A stretch of DNA of 64,000 nt from Kitasatospora sp. SUK 42 (GCF_015776785.2 NZ_LFMD02000002.1:1018774-1082773); one strand, 5' to 3'. Positions 37,246 through 47,595 are shown, numbered from the stretch's first letter. Made by a program: numbers and translations. Notes: generated by a model not told the origin, from the letters alone.

Positions 37246-40230
37246 CTACGGTTGCGGGCTCGGCGAGCCGGAACCCGTGGCGGGCGGGGTCGCCGTTCCC
37301 GTCGGGGCCGCCGGGGCGCCGCCGCCACGGGCCGCCTCGGCCGCCTTCAGCGCGTCGCCGAGCGCCTTCTGGGCGTTGCCGTAGGCCACCCAGTCACCGT
37401 TCTTGAACGCGGTCTGACTGTCGTTGTACGCCTTCTCCGCGTCCGAGAGCGCCTTCTGGAGCTCCGGCGAGATCGTCCCGCCCGGCGCCGGAGTGGCCTG
37501 CCCGGTGGGCGCGGGCGTCGCCGGGGAGGTCGGCGTCGTGCCCCCGGTGCCCGGCGTGGACGGCGCGGGCGGGGTGACCGCGGGCGGCGCCCCGGAGAAC
37601 ACCTTCTTCAGCGCCTCCTCCAGGGTGTTCTCGAACGCCACGTTGTCGTCCCCGTAGACCGCCAGCACCTTCTGCATCGTCGGGTACTTGGCACCGCGCC
37701 CGCGCACGTACACCGGCTCGACGTTCAGCAGCCCGCCGCCGACCGGAAGGGTCAGCAGGTTGCCGTACTCCAGCTCGGTGTCACCGTTCTTCAGCGCGTA
37801 GATCTGGTTGGCCACCTCCTGGCGGGAGTTGAACTTCGACTGCACCAGGCCCGGGCCGGGGGCGCCGCCCTCACCCGTCATCTTCAGGATGCGGATCTTC
37901 CCGTAGTCCGGCCCCGGATCCGAGTCCACCGCCATGAACGCCGCCAGGTTCGGCCGCTGGTTGGGCACGAAGGTACTGGTCAGCGAGAAGCTCGCGGAGG
38001 CGGCGTCCGGCATCCGCACCGTCACGTAGTACGGCGGCTGGACCTGCTTGGTGTCACTGGTCGGGTCCACCGGGACCTGCCAGATGTCACTGCCGTTGAA
38101 GAAGGAGTTGGCGTCCGTCACGTGGTACTGGCCGAGCAGGTCGCGCTGCACCTTGAACATGTCCTGCGGGTAGCGCAGGTGCGGCAGCAGCGACTGCGGG
38201 ATGTCCGCCTTCGGCTCGACGGTGCCCGGGAAGGCCTTCATCCAGGTCTTCAGCACCGGGTCCTGCTCGTCCCACTGGTAGAGCTTCACCTCGCCGGTGT
38301 AGGCGTCCACCGTGGCCTTGACCGAGTTGCGGATGTAGTTGACCTGGTTGGCGACGGCCAGCAGCTCACCGCGCTGGTTGGTCAGCGAGTCCTTGGTCGC
38401 CGTGCCCAGCGTCGTCTTCGACGAGAACGGGAAGCCGTCCGAGGTGGTGTAGCCGTCCACCACCCACACGACCCGGCCGTCCTGCACCACCGGGTACGGG
38501 TCGGCGTCGATCGACAGCCACGGCGCGACCTTCTCCACCCGCTCCTTCGGCGTGCGGTTGTAGATCACCTTGGCGCCGTCGGTGATCGCCCCCGCGTACA
38601 GGATCTGCGGCTCGGCGAAGCGCACCGCGTACGCGGCCCGGGTGAGCGGGTTGTCCAGCGACACCCCGCTGTCACCGGTGTACGTGTACTCCACGTTCTG
38701 GCCGGACTTGGTGTCGGTGTAGTCGATCTCCTTGTTCGAGCCGCCGACGATCGAGTACGACGTCGTCTTCTCGCCGTAGTAGATCCGCTGCTCGTAGTCG
38801 CCCAGCGCCCCGGTCGCCGGCAGGCCCGACTCGGTGAACACCGGCTGGCCCTTGTCGTCGATCTGGTTGCCCTTGGCGACGACCGCGCCGTAGCCGTGGG
38901 TGTACTTGAAGTGGTCGTTGATCCAGTTGCGCTGCACCCCGTTGAGGTCCAGCTCACGCAGGCCGATCACGGTGTCCTGCTTGCCCGAGCCGGTGCCGTA
39001 GCGGTCGACGTCCAGCGTGTTCGGGAAGGCGTAGTAGTTGCGCTGCTGCTCCAGCGACTGGAACGCCGGCGAGACGATGTTCGGGTCCAGCAGCCGGATG
39101 TCCGCGACGGTCTGCGCGTCCGGCTTCAGCGCCTCCGCGCTGGTCGAACCCTGCGGGCTGTACGGGGTCGTCTGCGCGTCCGCGATCCCGTACGCCTGCC
39201 GCGTCGCGTCGATGTTCTTCTGGATGTACGGCGTCTCCTTGGCCTGCTCGTTCGGCTTGACCTGGAACTGCTGCACGATCGCCGGGTACAGCCCGCCGAT
39301 CAGCACCGCCGACAGCACCATCAGCCCCAGCCCGATCAGGGCCGGCGCCCAGGTGCGGCGGACCGGCGTCAGGAAGAACAGCACCGCGCAGATGATCGCG
39401 ACGAAGAACAGGATCGTCTTGGCCGGCAGGAACGCGTTGGCGTCCACGTAACGCAGGCCGGTCCAGCCCGACACCCCCTTGTACCCGCCGGTCTTCACCG
39501 CCAGCGCGTACCGGTCCAGCCAGTACGCCACCGCCTTCAGCAGCACGAACACGCCCAGCAGCACCGCCAGGTGCCCCTGCGCGCCCGCGCTCGCCCGCCG
39601 GCCCGGGCCCTGCAGCCGCAGCCCCCCGTACAGGTAGTGCACCAGCGCCGAGGTCAGCAGCGAGACGATCACCGCGCTGAACGCGAAGCCCAGCACGAAC
39701 TCGTAGAACGGCAGGTCGAAGGCGTAGAACGAGACGTCCATGCCGAACTGGGAGTCCTTCTCACCGAAGGACGTCGAGTTCGTCCACATCAGCCAGGTCC
39801 GCCACTGGCCCGAGGCCGCGGCGCCCGCCACCAGGCCGATCACCAGCGAGACGCCGATCAGCGCCCAGCGCTTGAACGGCGCCAGGCCCGCCCGGTAGCG
39901 GTCCAGGCTCTGCTGCTCGACCGACATCGCCGACAGCGGCGGCCGCAGCCGGTGCGCCAGCCAGATGTTGAAGCCGACGATCACCGCCATCAGCAGGCCG
40001 AACACCGCGAACAGCCCGATCTTCGTCCACAGCTGGGTGGTGAACACCGAGGAGTAGCGGACCGACCGGAACCACAGCCAGTCCGTCCAGAACCCGGCGA
40101 ACATGACGAACAACAGGAACAGCACCGCGAGCACGCCCAGGGTCAACAGGGCCACCCGCGCCCGCCGGGAGGGCGGGCCTACCCTGCGCCGGAAACCCGG
40201 CCCTGAGCGTTCCGGCATCTGGAATACCAC
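37246..40230 (-). CDS. UPF0182 family large membrane protein
   Basis: 994 residues. Seven transmembrane helices in the first 330 (starting [19 protein letters not shown]), then a large extracytoplasmic domain of about 550 residues (conserved segments [52 protein letters not shown]), and a disordered Pro/Ala/Thr/Gly-rich tail with a small helical [14 protein letters not shown] region. GTG 40230 has GAGGTG 6 nt upstream; ATG 40218 is the alternative. Function unknown despite wide conservation in actinobacteria; mycobacterial Rv3193c is a homologue in the same neighbourhood. Confidence 0.9.
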   Translation of the reverse strand: MVFQMPERSGPGFRRRVGPPSRRARVALLTLGVLAVLFLLFVMFAGFWTDWLWFRSVRYSSVFTTQLWTKIGLFAVFGLLMAVIVGFNIWLAHRLRPPLSAMSVEQQSLDRYRAGLAPFKRWALIGVSLVIGLVAGAAASGQWRTWLMWTNSTSFGEKDSQFGMDVSFYAFDLPFYEFVLGFAFSAVIVSLLTSALVHYLYGGLRLQGPGRRASAGAQGHLAVLLGVFVLLKAVAYWLDRYALAVKTGGYKGVSGWTGLRYVDANAFLPAKTILFFVAIICAVLFFLTPVRRTWAPALIGLGLMVLSAVLIGGLYPAIVQQFQVKPNEQAKETPYIQKNIDATRQAYGIADAQTTPYSPQGSTSAEALKPDAQTVADIRLLDPNIVSPAFQSLEQQRNYYAFPNTLDVDRYGTGSGKQDTVIGLRELDLNGVQRNWINDHFKYTHGYGAVVAKGNQIDDKGQPVFTESGLPATGALGDYEQRIYYGEKTTSYSIVGGSNKEIDYTDTKSGQNVEYTYTGDSGVSLDNPLTRAAYAVRFAEPQILYAGAITDGAKVIYNRTPKERVEKVAPWLSIDADPYPVVQDGRVVWVVDGYTTSDGFPFSSKTTLGTATKDSLTNQRGELLAVANQVNYIRNSVKATVDAYTGEVKLYQWDEQDPVLKTWMKAFPGTVEPKADIPQSLLPHLRYPQDMFKVQRDLLGQYHVTDANSFFNGSDIWQVPVDPTSDTKQVQPPYYVTVRMPDAASASFSLTSTFVPNQRPNLAAFMAVDSDPGPDYGKIRILKMTGEGGAPGPGLVQSKFNSRQEVANQIYALKNGDTELEYGNLLTLPVGGGLLNVEPVYVRGRGAKYPTMQKVLAVYGDDNVAFENTLEEALKKVFSGAPPAVTPPAPSTPGTGGTTPTSPATPAPTGQATPAPGGTISPELQKALSDAEKAYNDSQTAFKNGDWVAYGNAQKALGDALKAAEAARGGGAPAAPTGTATPPATGSGSPSPQP

Positions 40231-40420
40231 GGTGGCACCTCAGCTGTGTCGTCTGGTGAACGGTCGGTCGTCAGAGAAACTTAACCAGGCTTTGGCCGAG
40301 TTCCCACCGTTAGCAGACGGTTACGACGCCGCCCCCGCCCAGCCCGTCTCCCGGGCCGCCCCCACCCCGCCCCGGGCCCGCCCGGCGGGCGCGGGGCGCC
40401 CGACGTGTGAGGATTGAGTC

Positions 40421-41002
40421 ATGTCCGACGCGTCTGCATTCATCAACTCCCCCGGCTCCCCCGACGACGTCTCCAAGCTCCCCGCCGCCACCCCGCTCAC
40501 CCGGGCCGCGCTGGAGATCGACGAGTACGCCGCCTCCCTCGGCTGGGACCTTCCGGCCCGGCTGTTCGCCCTGGTGGACAGCACCGCCCTGCGCAAGGCC
40601 GACCCGCGGATCGCCAAGCAGCTCGGCCTCACGGAAGGCGACGAGGCCGGCCTCACCCCGGTCGAGCAGGACGAGATCCCGGCCGGCACCGAGCTCGACA
40701 AGTTCCTCGGCACCATCGCCTGGCCCGACGCGGTGGCCGGCTGCGCCCTGGTCGTCGAGCGGCTGATGCTGCCGCCGGGCGCCGAGCAGTCCCGCCCGCG
40801 GGGCGCCAGCGACGCCCAGCTCGCCGAGTGGGTGGCCAACCACCCCAAGCGCGAGGAGGTGCGGATCACCGCCGCGGTGCTGCGCGACGGCAAGAAGGAG
40901 ATCGCCCTGCGGCTGCGCTCCAAGGACTCCGCCCGCGAGGTGCTGACCGGGCCGGACCTGGTGCCCGGCCTGACCGAGGCGCTGCTGGCGACCTTCTCGT
41001 AG
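40421..41002 (+). CDS. PPA1309 family protein
   Basis: 193 residues, cytoplasmic, acidic. Recognised by LTRAALEIDEYAASLGWDLPARLFALVDSTAL and ALRLRSKDSAREVLTGPDLVPGL, an actinobacterial family without assigned function. ATG 40421 with GAGG upstream. Divergent from the UPF0182 gene across 190 nt, which contains only promoter-type sequence. Confidence 0.85.
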   Translation: MSDASAFINSPGSPDDVSKLPAATPLTRAALEIDEYAASLGWDLPARLFALVDSTALRKADPRIAKQLGLTEGDEAGLTPVEQDEIPAGTELDKFLGTIAWPDAVAGCALVVERLMLPPGAEQSRPRGASDAQLAEWVANHPKREEVRITAAVLRDGKKEIALRLRSKDSAREVLTGPDLVPGLTEALLATFS

Positions 41003-41063
41003 CCGCTCGGCGCTGCCCGGCGCCGGCCTGGCGCTGCTCGGCGCTACTCGGTGCCGCGCGGCG

Positions 41064-42179
41064 CTACTTGGCGCAGGACGGCAGCGCGGAGGTCTGCCCG
41101 GCGCGGATCTGCTCCAGCGACTTCAGCGCGCCGTCCAGCGTGTCCGTCTTGACCAGGGTCAGCCCGGACGGGATGTTCTTGGCGGCCTCGGCGCAGTTCG
41201 AGGACGGGGTGAAGAAGTACTCGGCCCCGGCGTCCCGGGCGGCGATCAGCTTCATCGAGATGCCGCCGATCGGGCCGACCTTGCCGTCGTCGTCGATGGT
41301 GCCGGTGCCGGCGACGAACCGGCCGCCGGTGAGGTCGCCGCCGGGGGTGAGCTTGTCGATGATGCCCAGTGAGAACATCAGCCCGGCGCTCGGGCCGCCG
41401 ACGTCCTGAAGGCCGATGTCGATCTGGAACGGGTAGGTGTGCCGGATCGCGGTGCCGATGCCGACCACCGCGAGGTCGGCCCGTTCGGCCGGGGCCTGCG
41501 GGTCGAGGTCCTTGGCCCGCGTGGTCGGGACGGTCACGTCGGTCCTGACTCCCGGGGCGGGGGCGGCCCCGTTGCCGGAGGCGTCCTTGACCCGCGGGAC
41601 GACGGTGAAGACCACCGACTCGCCCGGCTTGTGCTTGGTGACGGCGGCGACGACCTGGTCGGCCGAGGTGACCGCGGTGCCGTCCACCGCGACGATCTGG
41701 TCCCCCGCGTGCAGCCGGCCCTCGGCCGGGGCGCCCGCGGTGACCGACTTGACGATCAGCTCGTTGCCGACCGGGATGCCCATCTGCTTGAGCGCGGCGG
41801 TGCGCGCGCTGTCTTCGGAGGAGGCGAACTCCTCGGCGTTCTGCTTCTTGGCGTCGGCGTCCGTCTGCCCCTTCGGGTAGACGTTGTCGTGCGGCACCAC
41901 CAGCACGTCGTCGCGCAGCCAGCCGATCACCGCGTTGACCAGGCTGGGCTCGTACTTGGCCCCGGTGACCTGGACGGTGGTCATGTTGAGGTGCCCGCTG
42001 GCCGGGTAGGAGTCGCGCCCGGTGATGGTGATCACCGGCTTGCCACCCTGGTCGCCGAGCGTGTTGTACGTCGGGCCCGGGCTCATCTCCGTGTACGGCA
42101 CCTTCATCAGCACCGAGACGCAGAGCAGCGCTATGAGCAGCAGGGTGGCAGCGAGCATCGTCGCGGAGCGGCGTGGCAT
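41064..42179 (-). CDS. YlbL-like PDZ and Lon-type protease
   Basis: 371 residues. One N-terminal transmembrane helix (about 8-27), extracellular PDZ domain (about 150-210, GRLHAGDQIVAVDGTAV), then a Lon/S16 proteolytic domain (about 235-345) with Ser in GGPSAGLMFSLGI and Lys in GGISMKLIAARDAGA forming the Ser-Lys dyad. In Bacillus and mycobacteria homologues act in membrane protein quality control or DNA-damage checkpoint recovery (known). Preceded on the same strand by a small membrane protein gene, 42 nt away, probably an operon. Confidence 0.92.
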   Translation of the reverse strand: MPRRSATMLAATLLLIALLCVSVLMKVPYTEMSPGPTYNTLGDQGGKPVITITGRDSYPASGHLNMTTVQVTGAKYEPSLVNAVIGWLRDDVLVVPHDNVYPKGQTDADAKKQNAEEFASSEDSARTAALKQMGIPVGNELIVKSVTAGAPAEGRLHAGDQIVAVDGTAVTSADQVVAAVTKHKPGESVVFTVVPRVKDASGNGAAPAPGVRTDVTVPTTRAKDLDPQAPAERADLAVVGIGTAIRHTYPFQIDIGLQDVGGPSAGLMFSLGIIDKLTPGGDLTGGRFVAGTGTIDDDGKVGPIGGISMKLIAARDAGAEYFFTPSSNCAEAAKNIPSGLTLVKTDTLDGALKSLEQIRAGQTSALPSCAK

Positions 42180-42221
42180 GCCTCGACAGTACGGGACGCG
42201 GGTGACGCGACGCCCGGCGGG

Positions 42222-42413
42222 CTACCGGCCGGAGCGCTCCCCGGGGGCCGAGGTCCCGGAGGTGGTGCGTTCCATCGCGGCCATGAAGCGCTGGTGCTCG
42301 GCGAGCGAGGCCGGGTCCCCCGTGGCCTTCGGGGCCCGCTGGGCCCAGGCCGCCCAGACGGCGGCCACCAGGGCGGCGACAACCGGAATGATCAACCAGG
42401 CGAGCGTGCCCAT
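42222..42413 (-). CDS. Small single-pass membrane protein
   Basis: 63 residues. Transmembrane helix at residues 4-22 (LAWLIIPVVAALVAAVWAAWA), then a basic and polar tail including LAEHQRFMAAMERT, which is likely helical. ATG 42413. Upstream of ylbL in the same direction. Similar small ORFs occur at this place in other streptomycetes; function unknown. Confidence 0.72.
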   Translation of the reverse strand: MGTLAWLIIPVVAALVAAVWAAWAQRAPKATGDPASLAEHQRFMAAMERTTSGTSAPGERSGR

Positions 42414-42654
42414 ATCAGTACTCCCAGGCTCGTCGTGTCTATGAGCAGATTAACCACTCCGGCGGACAACGCGGCCGAGCCCGTCCGGGTTACGGGACGG
42501 CCGATCGGCTCACTTCCAGGGGAGTAATCGGGGCGCCGGTCCGAACCCGTTCGGGTGAGTCCCCGGCACGCCTGCCCCGTGGGACGCGCTCCACGTGCCG
42601 CCGGTTGCGACGTGCCGCCGGTCGCGCCGCCCGGGACGGAAGCCGGGAAGGGAA

Positions 42655-43095
42655 TCAGCAGCCCCCGGCGCCGACCCACTCCTCCTCGCCGTCCGCGAAG
42701 ACCTGGTGCTTCCAGATCGGCACCTCGTGCTTGAGGTCGTCGATCAGCCGGCGGGCGGCCGCGAAGGCCTCGCCGCGGTGGGCGCAGGAGACGGCGACGA
42801 TCACGGCCTTGTCGGTGATCTCCAGTCGGCCCACCCGGTGGACCGCGGCGAGCGCCAGGACCGGGAAGTCCGCGACGACCTTCTCGGCGACCCGGCGCAT
42901 CTCCTGCTCGGCGGTGGGGTGGCAGCTGTACTCCAGCGCGGACACCGACCTGCCGCCGTCGTGGTCACGGACCGTCCCGACGAAGACGGTGGTACCGCCG
43001 GCCGCGTCGTCGCCGACCGCCTCGTACACCTCGTCCAGCGAGAGCGGGGTGTCGCGGACGGCGAGCAGGCGGATGGGGTCGTGGGTCTCGGGCAT
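42655..43095 (-). CDS. moaE: Molybdopterin synthase catalytic subunit
   Basis: 146 residues from ATG 43095. Transfers sulphur from MoaD thiocarboxylate to cyclic pyranopterin monophosphate. Family motifs: GTTVFVGTVRDHDGGRSVSALEYSCHPTAE, HRVGRLEITDKAVIVAVSCAHRGEAFAAARRLIDDLKHEVPIWKHQVF, including the active-site Lys pair in the last stretch. The frame extends to 43143 but homology begins at PETHDPIRL. No moaD beside it. 42414-42654 upstream of the small gene holds no other gene. Confidence 0.92.
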   Translation of the reverse strand: MPETHDPIRLLAVRDTPLSLDEVYEAVGDDAAGGTTVFVGTVRDHDGGRSVSALEYSCHPTAEQEMRRVAEKVVADFPVLALAAVHRVGRLEITDKAVIVAVSCAHRGEAFAAARRLIDDLKHEVPIWKHQVFADGEEEWVGAGGC

Positions 43096-43213
43096 GTCCC
43101 CATGATTCCTCATGCGGGAGCGGTCGAGGCAAGGGCTTTCCACATCACGACGTACGGATTTCGCATCGCGAGAAGTGCCGTCGTTCGGTCGATCGAACGA
43201 CCAGGCCCGGCCC

Positions 43214-43271
43214 CGCCCGGCCGGACCGCCCTGGTGGGCCCGCGCCCGGCCGGACCGCCCTGGTGGGCCCG
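43214..43271. repeat. Two exact 29-bp tandem repeats
   Basis: 43214-43242 and 43243-43271, beginning CGCCCGGCCGGACCGCCCTG, just after the SDR gene stop (43276). An inverted repeat GTCGTTCG-6-CGAACGAC (43180-43201) lies beyond and may be the terminator. Confidence 0.9.
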
Positions 43272-43275
43272 CCGG

Positions 43276-44424
43276 TCAGAACCTGCGCCGCTTGCGGGCC
43301 CGGCGCACCAGCGCCGCCGTACCGACCAGCGCCACCGTCGCCCCTGCCGCGCCCAGGCTGGTCGCCGCCTCCTTGCCGCCCAGCCGCCGCCCGGCCACCG
43401 CGTGCTTGCCGGCCACCTGGGCCAGCAGCTCCGCCAGCACCTGCTCGTTGCTGTGCACCGGACGCCAGCCCGCCTCGTGCAGCCGGCTGCCGGACACCAC
43501 CCACGGGTACATCGTGTACGCCAGGTCCCCCGCCGGGGCCGGGGTCAGGCCCAGTCGGTGCAGCCGCGCCGCCGTCCCGAGCGCCAGGGAGGCCGGCAGC
43601 TCCATCCGCCGGATCCCCGACAGCCGCTCCACGTCCTCCTGCTCCAGCCAGCCGTCGCAGCCGACCGTCACCTCGCCGTCGACCAGGCCCAGCGCCGCGT
43701 ACTCCAGCGCCGCCGCCAGGTCGTCCACGTGGCAGAACTGCCAGCACGGCCGGGAGCCGGCCACCACCAGCAGCCGGGGCGCCTCGAAGTGCCGGGTCAG
43801 CACGGTGTCCACCCCGGGGCCCACCACCACGGCCGGGCGCAGCACCGTCACCTGGAGCCCCGGGTGGGCGCGCGGCGCCCGGCGGGCCAGCCGCTCGATC
43901 TCCAGCAGGTCCCCGACCAGCGAGGCCTCCTCGGTCGCCCTCAGCTCGGAGTCCTCCGCCAGCGGCACCTCGTTGTCGGCCAGCGCGCCGTAGACCATCG
44001 CGGAGGTGCACAGCACCACCCGGTGCACCCCGGCCGCGGCGGCCGCGGTCAGCACCGTCTGGGCGCCGCGCACGTTGTAGGCGCTGCGGGCCCTGGGGTC
44101 GGACTCCATGCCGAAGTCCATTGCCAGGTGCACCACCACGTCCACCCCGGCCAGCCGCTCGGCCACCGCCGGGTCGCGCACGTCCAGCACCCGCCACTGC
44201 ACGCCCGGGACGTCACCGCGCCGGTCGTCCACGGCCAGGACCCTGCGCACGTGCGGGGAGGCCACCAGCCGGGCGGCGACCCGCTCGCCCAGCCCTCCCG
44301 CGGCACCGGTCACGGCCACGGTCAGCGGCCGCCCGCCGTAGGCTGGAGGCGGCGACGCCGTGGTGTCCGACGCGTCCTCTCCTCCGGTCAGCCCAGAGCG
44401 AACGTCCGAGGGCGGGGAACTCAC
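43276..44424 (-). CDS. Extended SDR-like NAD-dependent epimerase/dehydratase
   Basis: 382 residues. Rossmann motif VTGAAGGLGERV (about 37-48) after a 33-residue polar lead, Asp in LAVDD for adenosine ribose, VVVHLAMD, and active-site-like CTSAMVYGALADN. The Tyr is present but the Lys four residues later is not (YGALA), so classical redox chemistry is uncertain; atypical SDRs of this kind are often NAD(H)-binding without known reaction. The C-terminus has a hydrophobic segment (ATVALVGTAALV) and a basic end RRARKRRRF, suggesting membrane tethering. Divergent from the DUF2342 gene. Confidence 0.82.
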   Translation of the reverse strand: MSSPPSDVRSGLTGGEDASDTTASPPPAYGGRPLTVAVTGAAGGLGERVAARLVASPHVRRVLAVDDRRGDVPGVQWRVLDVRDPAVAERLAGVDVVVHLAMDFGMESDPRARSAYNVRGAQTVLTAAAAAGVHRVVLCTSAMVYGALADNEVPLAEDSELRATEEASLVGDLLEIERLARRAPRAHPGLQVTVLRPAVVVGPGVDTVLTRHFEAPRLLVVAGSRPCWQFCHVDDLAAALEYAALGLVDGEVTVGCDGWLEQEDVERLSGIRRMELPASLALGTAARLHRLGLTPAPAGDLAYTMYPWVVSGSRLHEAGWRPVHSNEQVLAELLAQVAGKHAVAGRRLGGKEAATSLGAAGATVALVGTAALVRRARKRRRF

Positions 44425-44621
44425 CGGGCATCCTCCACGGTTAGCTTATGTGCGTACGGACGTGTGTCACGTACGTCCATCCTGCCCGAGGCGAAGGCCC
44501 GGCGGTGCACCCGGCGCGGGCCTGCCGCGCGGGATCCGCCCACGAGTCCCCCTCCACCGGACCCCCGGGCGGCAGTACTTCCCGCTACACCCGTATGACG
44601 GCCGACCGGATCGAGGACCCC

Positions 44622-46166
44622 GTGAGCGACCTTCCCTTCGGATTCGGCGTTCCGCCCGAGGAGCCCGAGGACGGCAAGGCCAAGCCCGACGACGCGCAGA
44701 AGAAGAAGGACCAGGGCCCGGCCGGCTCCGGTGACAGCGGCCCGCAGCCGTTCGGCTTCGGAGCCGGCAACCCCTTCGGCGCGATCTTCGGGATGCCCGG
44801 CGCCCCTGGAGGCCCCGGCGGCGCCGGTGCCGACAACCCCTTCGCCGCCATGTTCGGCGGCCTCAACCCCGGCGACCTGGGCGCCGCGTTCCAGCAGCTC
44901 GGGCAGATGCTCTCCTTCGAGGGCGGCCCGGTGAACTGGGACCTCGCCACCAACATCGCCCGGCAGAGCGTCGTCGCCGAACCCGCCGAGGGCAAGAGCA
45001 AGGACCGTTCCGTCAGCGCCACCGAGCGCGCCGCCGTCGCCGAGGCCGTGCGCCTGGCCGACCTGTGGCTCGACGGCGTCACCGAGTTCCCCTCCGGCGC
45101 CGGCACCGCCGTCGCCTGGAGCCGCGCCGAATGGATCGAGGCCACCCTCCCGGTCTGGAAGGACCTCGTCGACCCGGTCGCCGAGCGCGTCGGCAACGCC
45201 ATGGGCGGCGTCCTGCCCGAGGAGATGCAGGCCATGGCCGGCCCGCTGATGGGCATGATGCGCTCCATGGGCGGCGCCATGTTCGGCACCCAGATCGGCC
45301 AGGCGCTCGGCGCCCTCGCCGGCGAGGTGGTCGGCTCCACCGACGTCGGCCTGCCGCTCGCCCCGGCCGGCAAGGCCGCCCTGCTGCCGCAGAACGTCGC
45401 CGAGTTCGGCGAGGGCCTGAGCGTGCCCGCCGAGGAGGTCCGGCTCTACCTCGCCCTGCGCGAGGCCGCCCACCAGCGCCTCTTCGCCCACGTGCCGTGG
45501 CTGCGGGCCCACCTGCTGGGCGCCGTCGAGGCCTACGCCCGCGGCATCAAGGTCGACACCTCCCGCATGGAGGAGCTCGTCGGCCAGCTCGACCCGACCA
45601 ACCCGGAGGCGCTCCAGGAGGCACTGGCCGGCGGCCTGCTCCAGCCCGAGGACACCCCCGAGCAGAAGGCCGCGCTCGCCCGCCTGGAGACCGCGCTCGC
45701 CCTCGTCGAAGGCTGGGTCGACGCCGTCGTCCACGCCGCCGCCGAACCCCACCTGCCCCAGGCCGGCGCGCTGCGCGAGACCGTCCGCCGCCGCCGCGCC
45801 GCCGGCGGGCCCGCCGAGCAGACCTTCGCCACCCTGGTCGGCCTGGAACTGCGCCCGCGCCGCCTGCGCGACGCCGCCCGGCTGTGGGCGCTGCTCGCCG
45901 ACGCGCGCGGCATCGAGGGCCGCGACGCGCTCTGGGAGCACCCCGACATGCTGCCCACCGCGGCCGACCTGGACGACCCGGACGCCTTCGTGCACCGCGG
46001 CAGCGGCGACGGCCTGGAGGGCGGCATCGACTTCGACGCCCTCGACAAGCTGCTCGGCGAGGCCGCGGCGGGCGGCAAGCCCGACCTGACCAAGAAGGAC
46101 GACGGCGAGGGGCACGACGGCCCCGAGCAGGACGGCACCGACGGAAAGGGCGAGCCCACCGCATGA
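44622..46166 (+). CDS. Zinc-dependent metalloprotease-like protein (DUF2342)
   Basis: 514 residues. N-terminal Gly/Phe/Lys-rich low-complexity region (1-95), then an alpha-helical DUF2342 domain with the conserved VAEAVRLADLWLD, AWSRAEWIEATLPVWKDLVDPVAERV and LYLALREAAHQRLFAHVPWL, in which the Glu and His residues are the suspected zinc site (family inference). GTG 44622 is chosen for GAGGA 5 nt upstream; ATG 44595 lacks a ribosome site. The stop overlaps the Nudix gene (ATGA). In the divergent gap 44425-44621 there is a small palindrome ACGTG-TGT-CACGT (44460-44472). A homologue (Rv3195) occupies the same neighbourhood in mycobacteria. Confidence 0.85.
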   Translation: MSDLPFGFGVPPEEPEDGKAKPDDAQKKKDQGPAGSGDSGPQPFGFGAGNPFGAIFGMPGAPGGPGGAGADNPFAAMFGGLNPGDLGAAFQQLGQMLSFEGGPVNWDLATNIARQSVVAEPAEGKSKDRSVSATERAAVAEAVRLADLWLDGVTEFPSGAGTAVAWSRAEWIEATLPVWKDLVDPVAERVGNAMGGVLPEEMQAMAGPLMGMMRSMGGAMFGTQIGQALGALAGEVVGSTDVGLPLAPAGKAALLPQNVAEFGEGLSVPAEEVRLYLALREAAHQRLFAHVPWLRAHLLGAVEAYARGIKVDTSRMEELVGQLDPTNPEALQEALAGGLLQPEDTPEQKAALARLETALALVEGWVDAVVHAAAEPHLPQAGALRETVRRRRAAGGPAEQTFATLVGLELRPRRLRDAARLWALLADARGIEGRDALWEHPDMLPTAADLDDPDAFVHRGSGDGLEGGIDFDALDKLLGEAAAGGKPDLTKKDDGEGHDGPEQDGTDGKGEPTA

Positions 46167-46750
46167 CGGCCACCGAGACGGGCGCGTCCGCCCTGCACGC
46201 GGACGCCGTCCGCACCCTGACCGGCTGGCGGCCCGCCGACGAGGACCAGGAGCAGCTGCGGCGCGACTACCTCGCGCACCTGGCCGAGCAGCCCGAGGGC
46301 CTGTACCGGTCCTGCCTGCCCGCACACATCACCGCCAGCGCCGCAGTCGTCGACCCGGCCGCCGGGCGAATACTGCTCACCCTGCACCCCAAGGTCGGCA
46401 TGTGGCTGCAGATGGGCGGGCACTGCGAGCCCGGCGACGTCGACCTCGCCTCGGCCGCGCTGCGCGAGGCCGTCGAGGAGTCCGGCATCCCCGACCTGAC
46501 CCTGCTGCGGGAGGACGGCGCGCCCGTCCCGGCCAAGCTGGACCGGCACCTGGTCCGCTGCACCGGCAAGGACCGGCCGGAGAACACCCACCTGGACGTC
46601 CAGTACATCGCGCTGGCCCCGGCCGGGGCGCAGGCGCTGATCAGCGAGGAGTCGCTGGACCTGCGCTGGTTCGACTACGACCGGCTGCCGGAGCTCACCG
46701 ACCACTCGGTGCGGGACCTGGTGGACCGGGCGCGGCGACTGACCGGCTGA
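46163..46750 (+). CDS. Nudix hydrolase
   Basis: 195 residues. Nudix box variant GHCEPGDVDLASAALREAVEESGI (about 92-115) departs slightly from G-x5-E-x7-R-E-U-x-E-E-x-G-U by having EPGD at the start, but R-E-A-V-E-E-S-G is intact. It starts 4 nt inside the metalloprotease stop (ATGA), so the two are coupled. Substrate not inferable. Ends at a strong terminator. Confidence 0.88.
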   Translation: MTATETGASALHADAVRTLTGWRPADEDQEQLRRDYLAHLAEQPEGLYRSCLPAHITASAAVVDPAAGRILLTLHPKVGMWLQMGGHCEPGDVDLASAALREAVEESGIPDLTLLREDGAPVPAKLDRHLVRCTGKDRPENTHLDVQYIALAPAGAQALISEESLDLRWFDYDRLPELTDHSVRDLVDRARRLTG

Positions 46751-46763
46751 CGTGTGACCGGAA

Positions 46764-46800
46764 AAAGGGGGCGCGGGCCAGTGCGGCCCGCGCCCCCTTT
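46764..46800. terminator. Bidirectional terminator
   Basis: Perfect 16-bp arms AAAGGGGGCGCGGGCC, loop AGTGC; A-run before and TTT after, so it serves both the Nudix (+) and YgjP-like (-) genes. Confidence 0.92.
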
Positions 46801-46872
46801 CTTCGTCTCATCTCCATGGACTCCGGCCGTCCCGGCACACCCAGCCCATCCGGCGCACCCAGCCCACCCGCT

Positions 46873-47595
46873 TCAACCGCAGGAAGCCGCCGGATCCTCC
46901 TGGCCCGAGGCGCCGTGCCGGGCGCCGGGAATGTGCGGCAGCCGGGCGGCGGACACCACGCCCTCCAGATAGCCGCGGGCCCGCTCCGTCCGGGGGTAGG
47001 CCTCCAGCAGCGCCCAGAACCCCGGGCCGTGATCCGGCACCAGCAGGTGCGCGAGCTCGTGCAGCAGCACGTAGTCCAGCACGTACTCCGGCATGCCCTG
47101 CAGTCGGTGGGACAGCCGGATCGTCCCCTCACTCGGGGTGCAGGAGCCCCAGCGCGAGTTCTGGTTGGTCACCCAGCGGACCTGGCTCGGCCGGGCACGA
47201 TCGTCCAGGTAGGCGGCTGACAGCTCCCTGGCCCGGGCCATCAGGGCGTCGTCCCCGAGGATCCGCCGGCGCTCCTGGGCGGCGAGCTTCTCCAGCATCT
47301 GCGCGACCCAGCGCTGCTCCTCGGCGTGCGACATCCGGGCCGGGATCAACACGACGGTGCGGTCGCCCTCGCGGTAGGCGGAGACGGTGCGGCTGCGGCG
47401 GGCGCTGCGCCGCACCTCGACCCGGGCGCGGTCGTGCGCTTCCGGGGGCACGGCCCCGGCGGGCGGGTACTGCGGCCTCTTCTGCTGATTCTCATCCGGG
47501 CGCCCGCGCGTGTTCGGCGCCGCCATCTGCGACCCGGACGCTGCACGGGCACGCCGACGCGACGCCGGTGGATGGGAGTCCCGCTCGGCTGCCAT
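46873..47595 (-). CDS. YgjP/DUF45-type metallopeptidase
   Basis: 240 residues from ATG 47595 (217 from ATG 47526; neither has a strong ribosome site). The gluzincin-like core has WGSCTPSEGTIRLSHRLQGMPEYVLDYVLLHELAHLLVPDHGPGFW: HELAH zinc site plus a third His in the DHGPGFW segment. The N-terminal 60 residues are basic and disordered. Family members resemble the archaeal/bacterial WLM/SprT-like proteases; substrate unknown. Confidence 0.85.
   Translation of the reverse strand: MAAERDSHPPASRRRARAASGSQMAAPNTRGRPDENQQKRPQYPPAGAVPPEAHDRARVEVRRSARRSRTVSAYREGDRTVVLIPARMSHAEEQRWVAQMLEKLAAQERRRILGDDALMARARELSAAYLDDRARPSQVRWVTNQNSRWGSCTPSEGTIRLSHRLQGMPEYVLDYVLLHELAHLLVPDHGPGFWALLEAYPRTERARGYLEGVVSAARLPHIPGARHGASGQEDPAASCG

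Noticed and set aside
43180..43271. Inverted and direct repeats near the moaE start as a transposon scar
   Set aside because: No terminal inverted repeats, target duplication or transposase; better explained as a terminator and slippage repeat.
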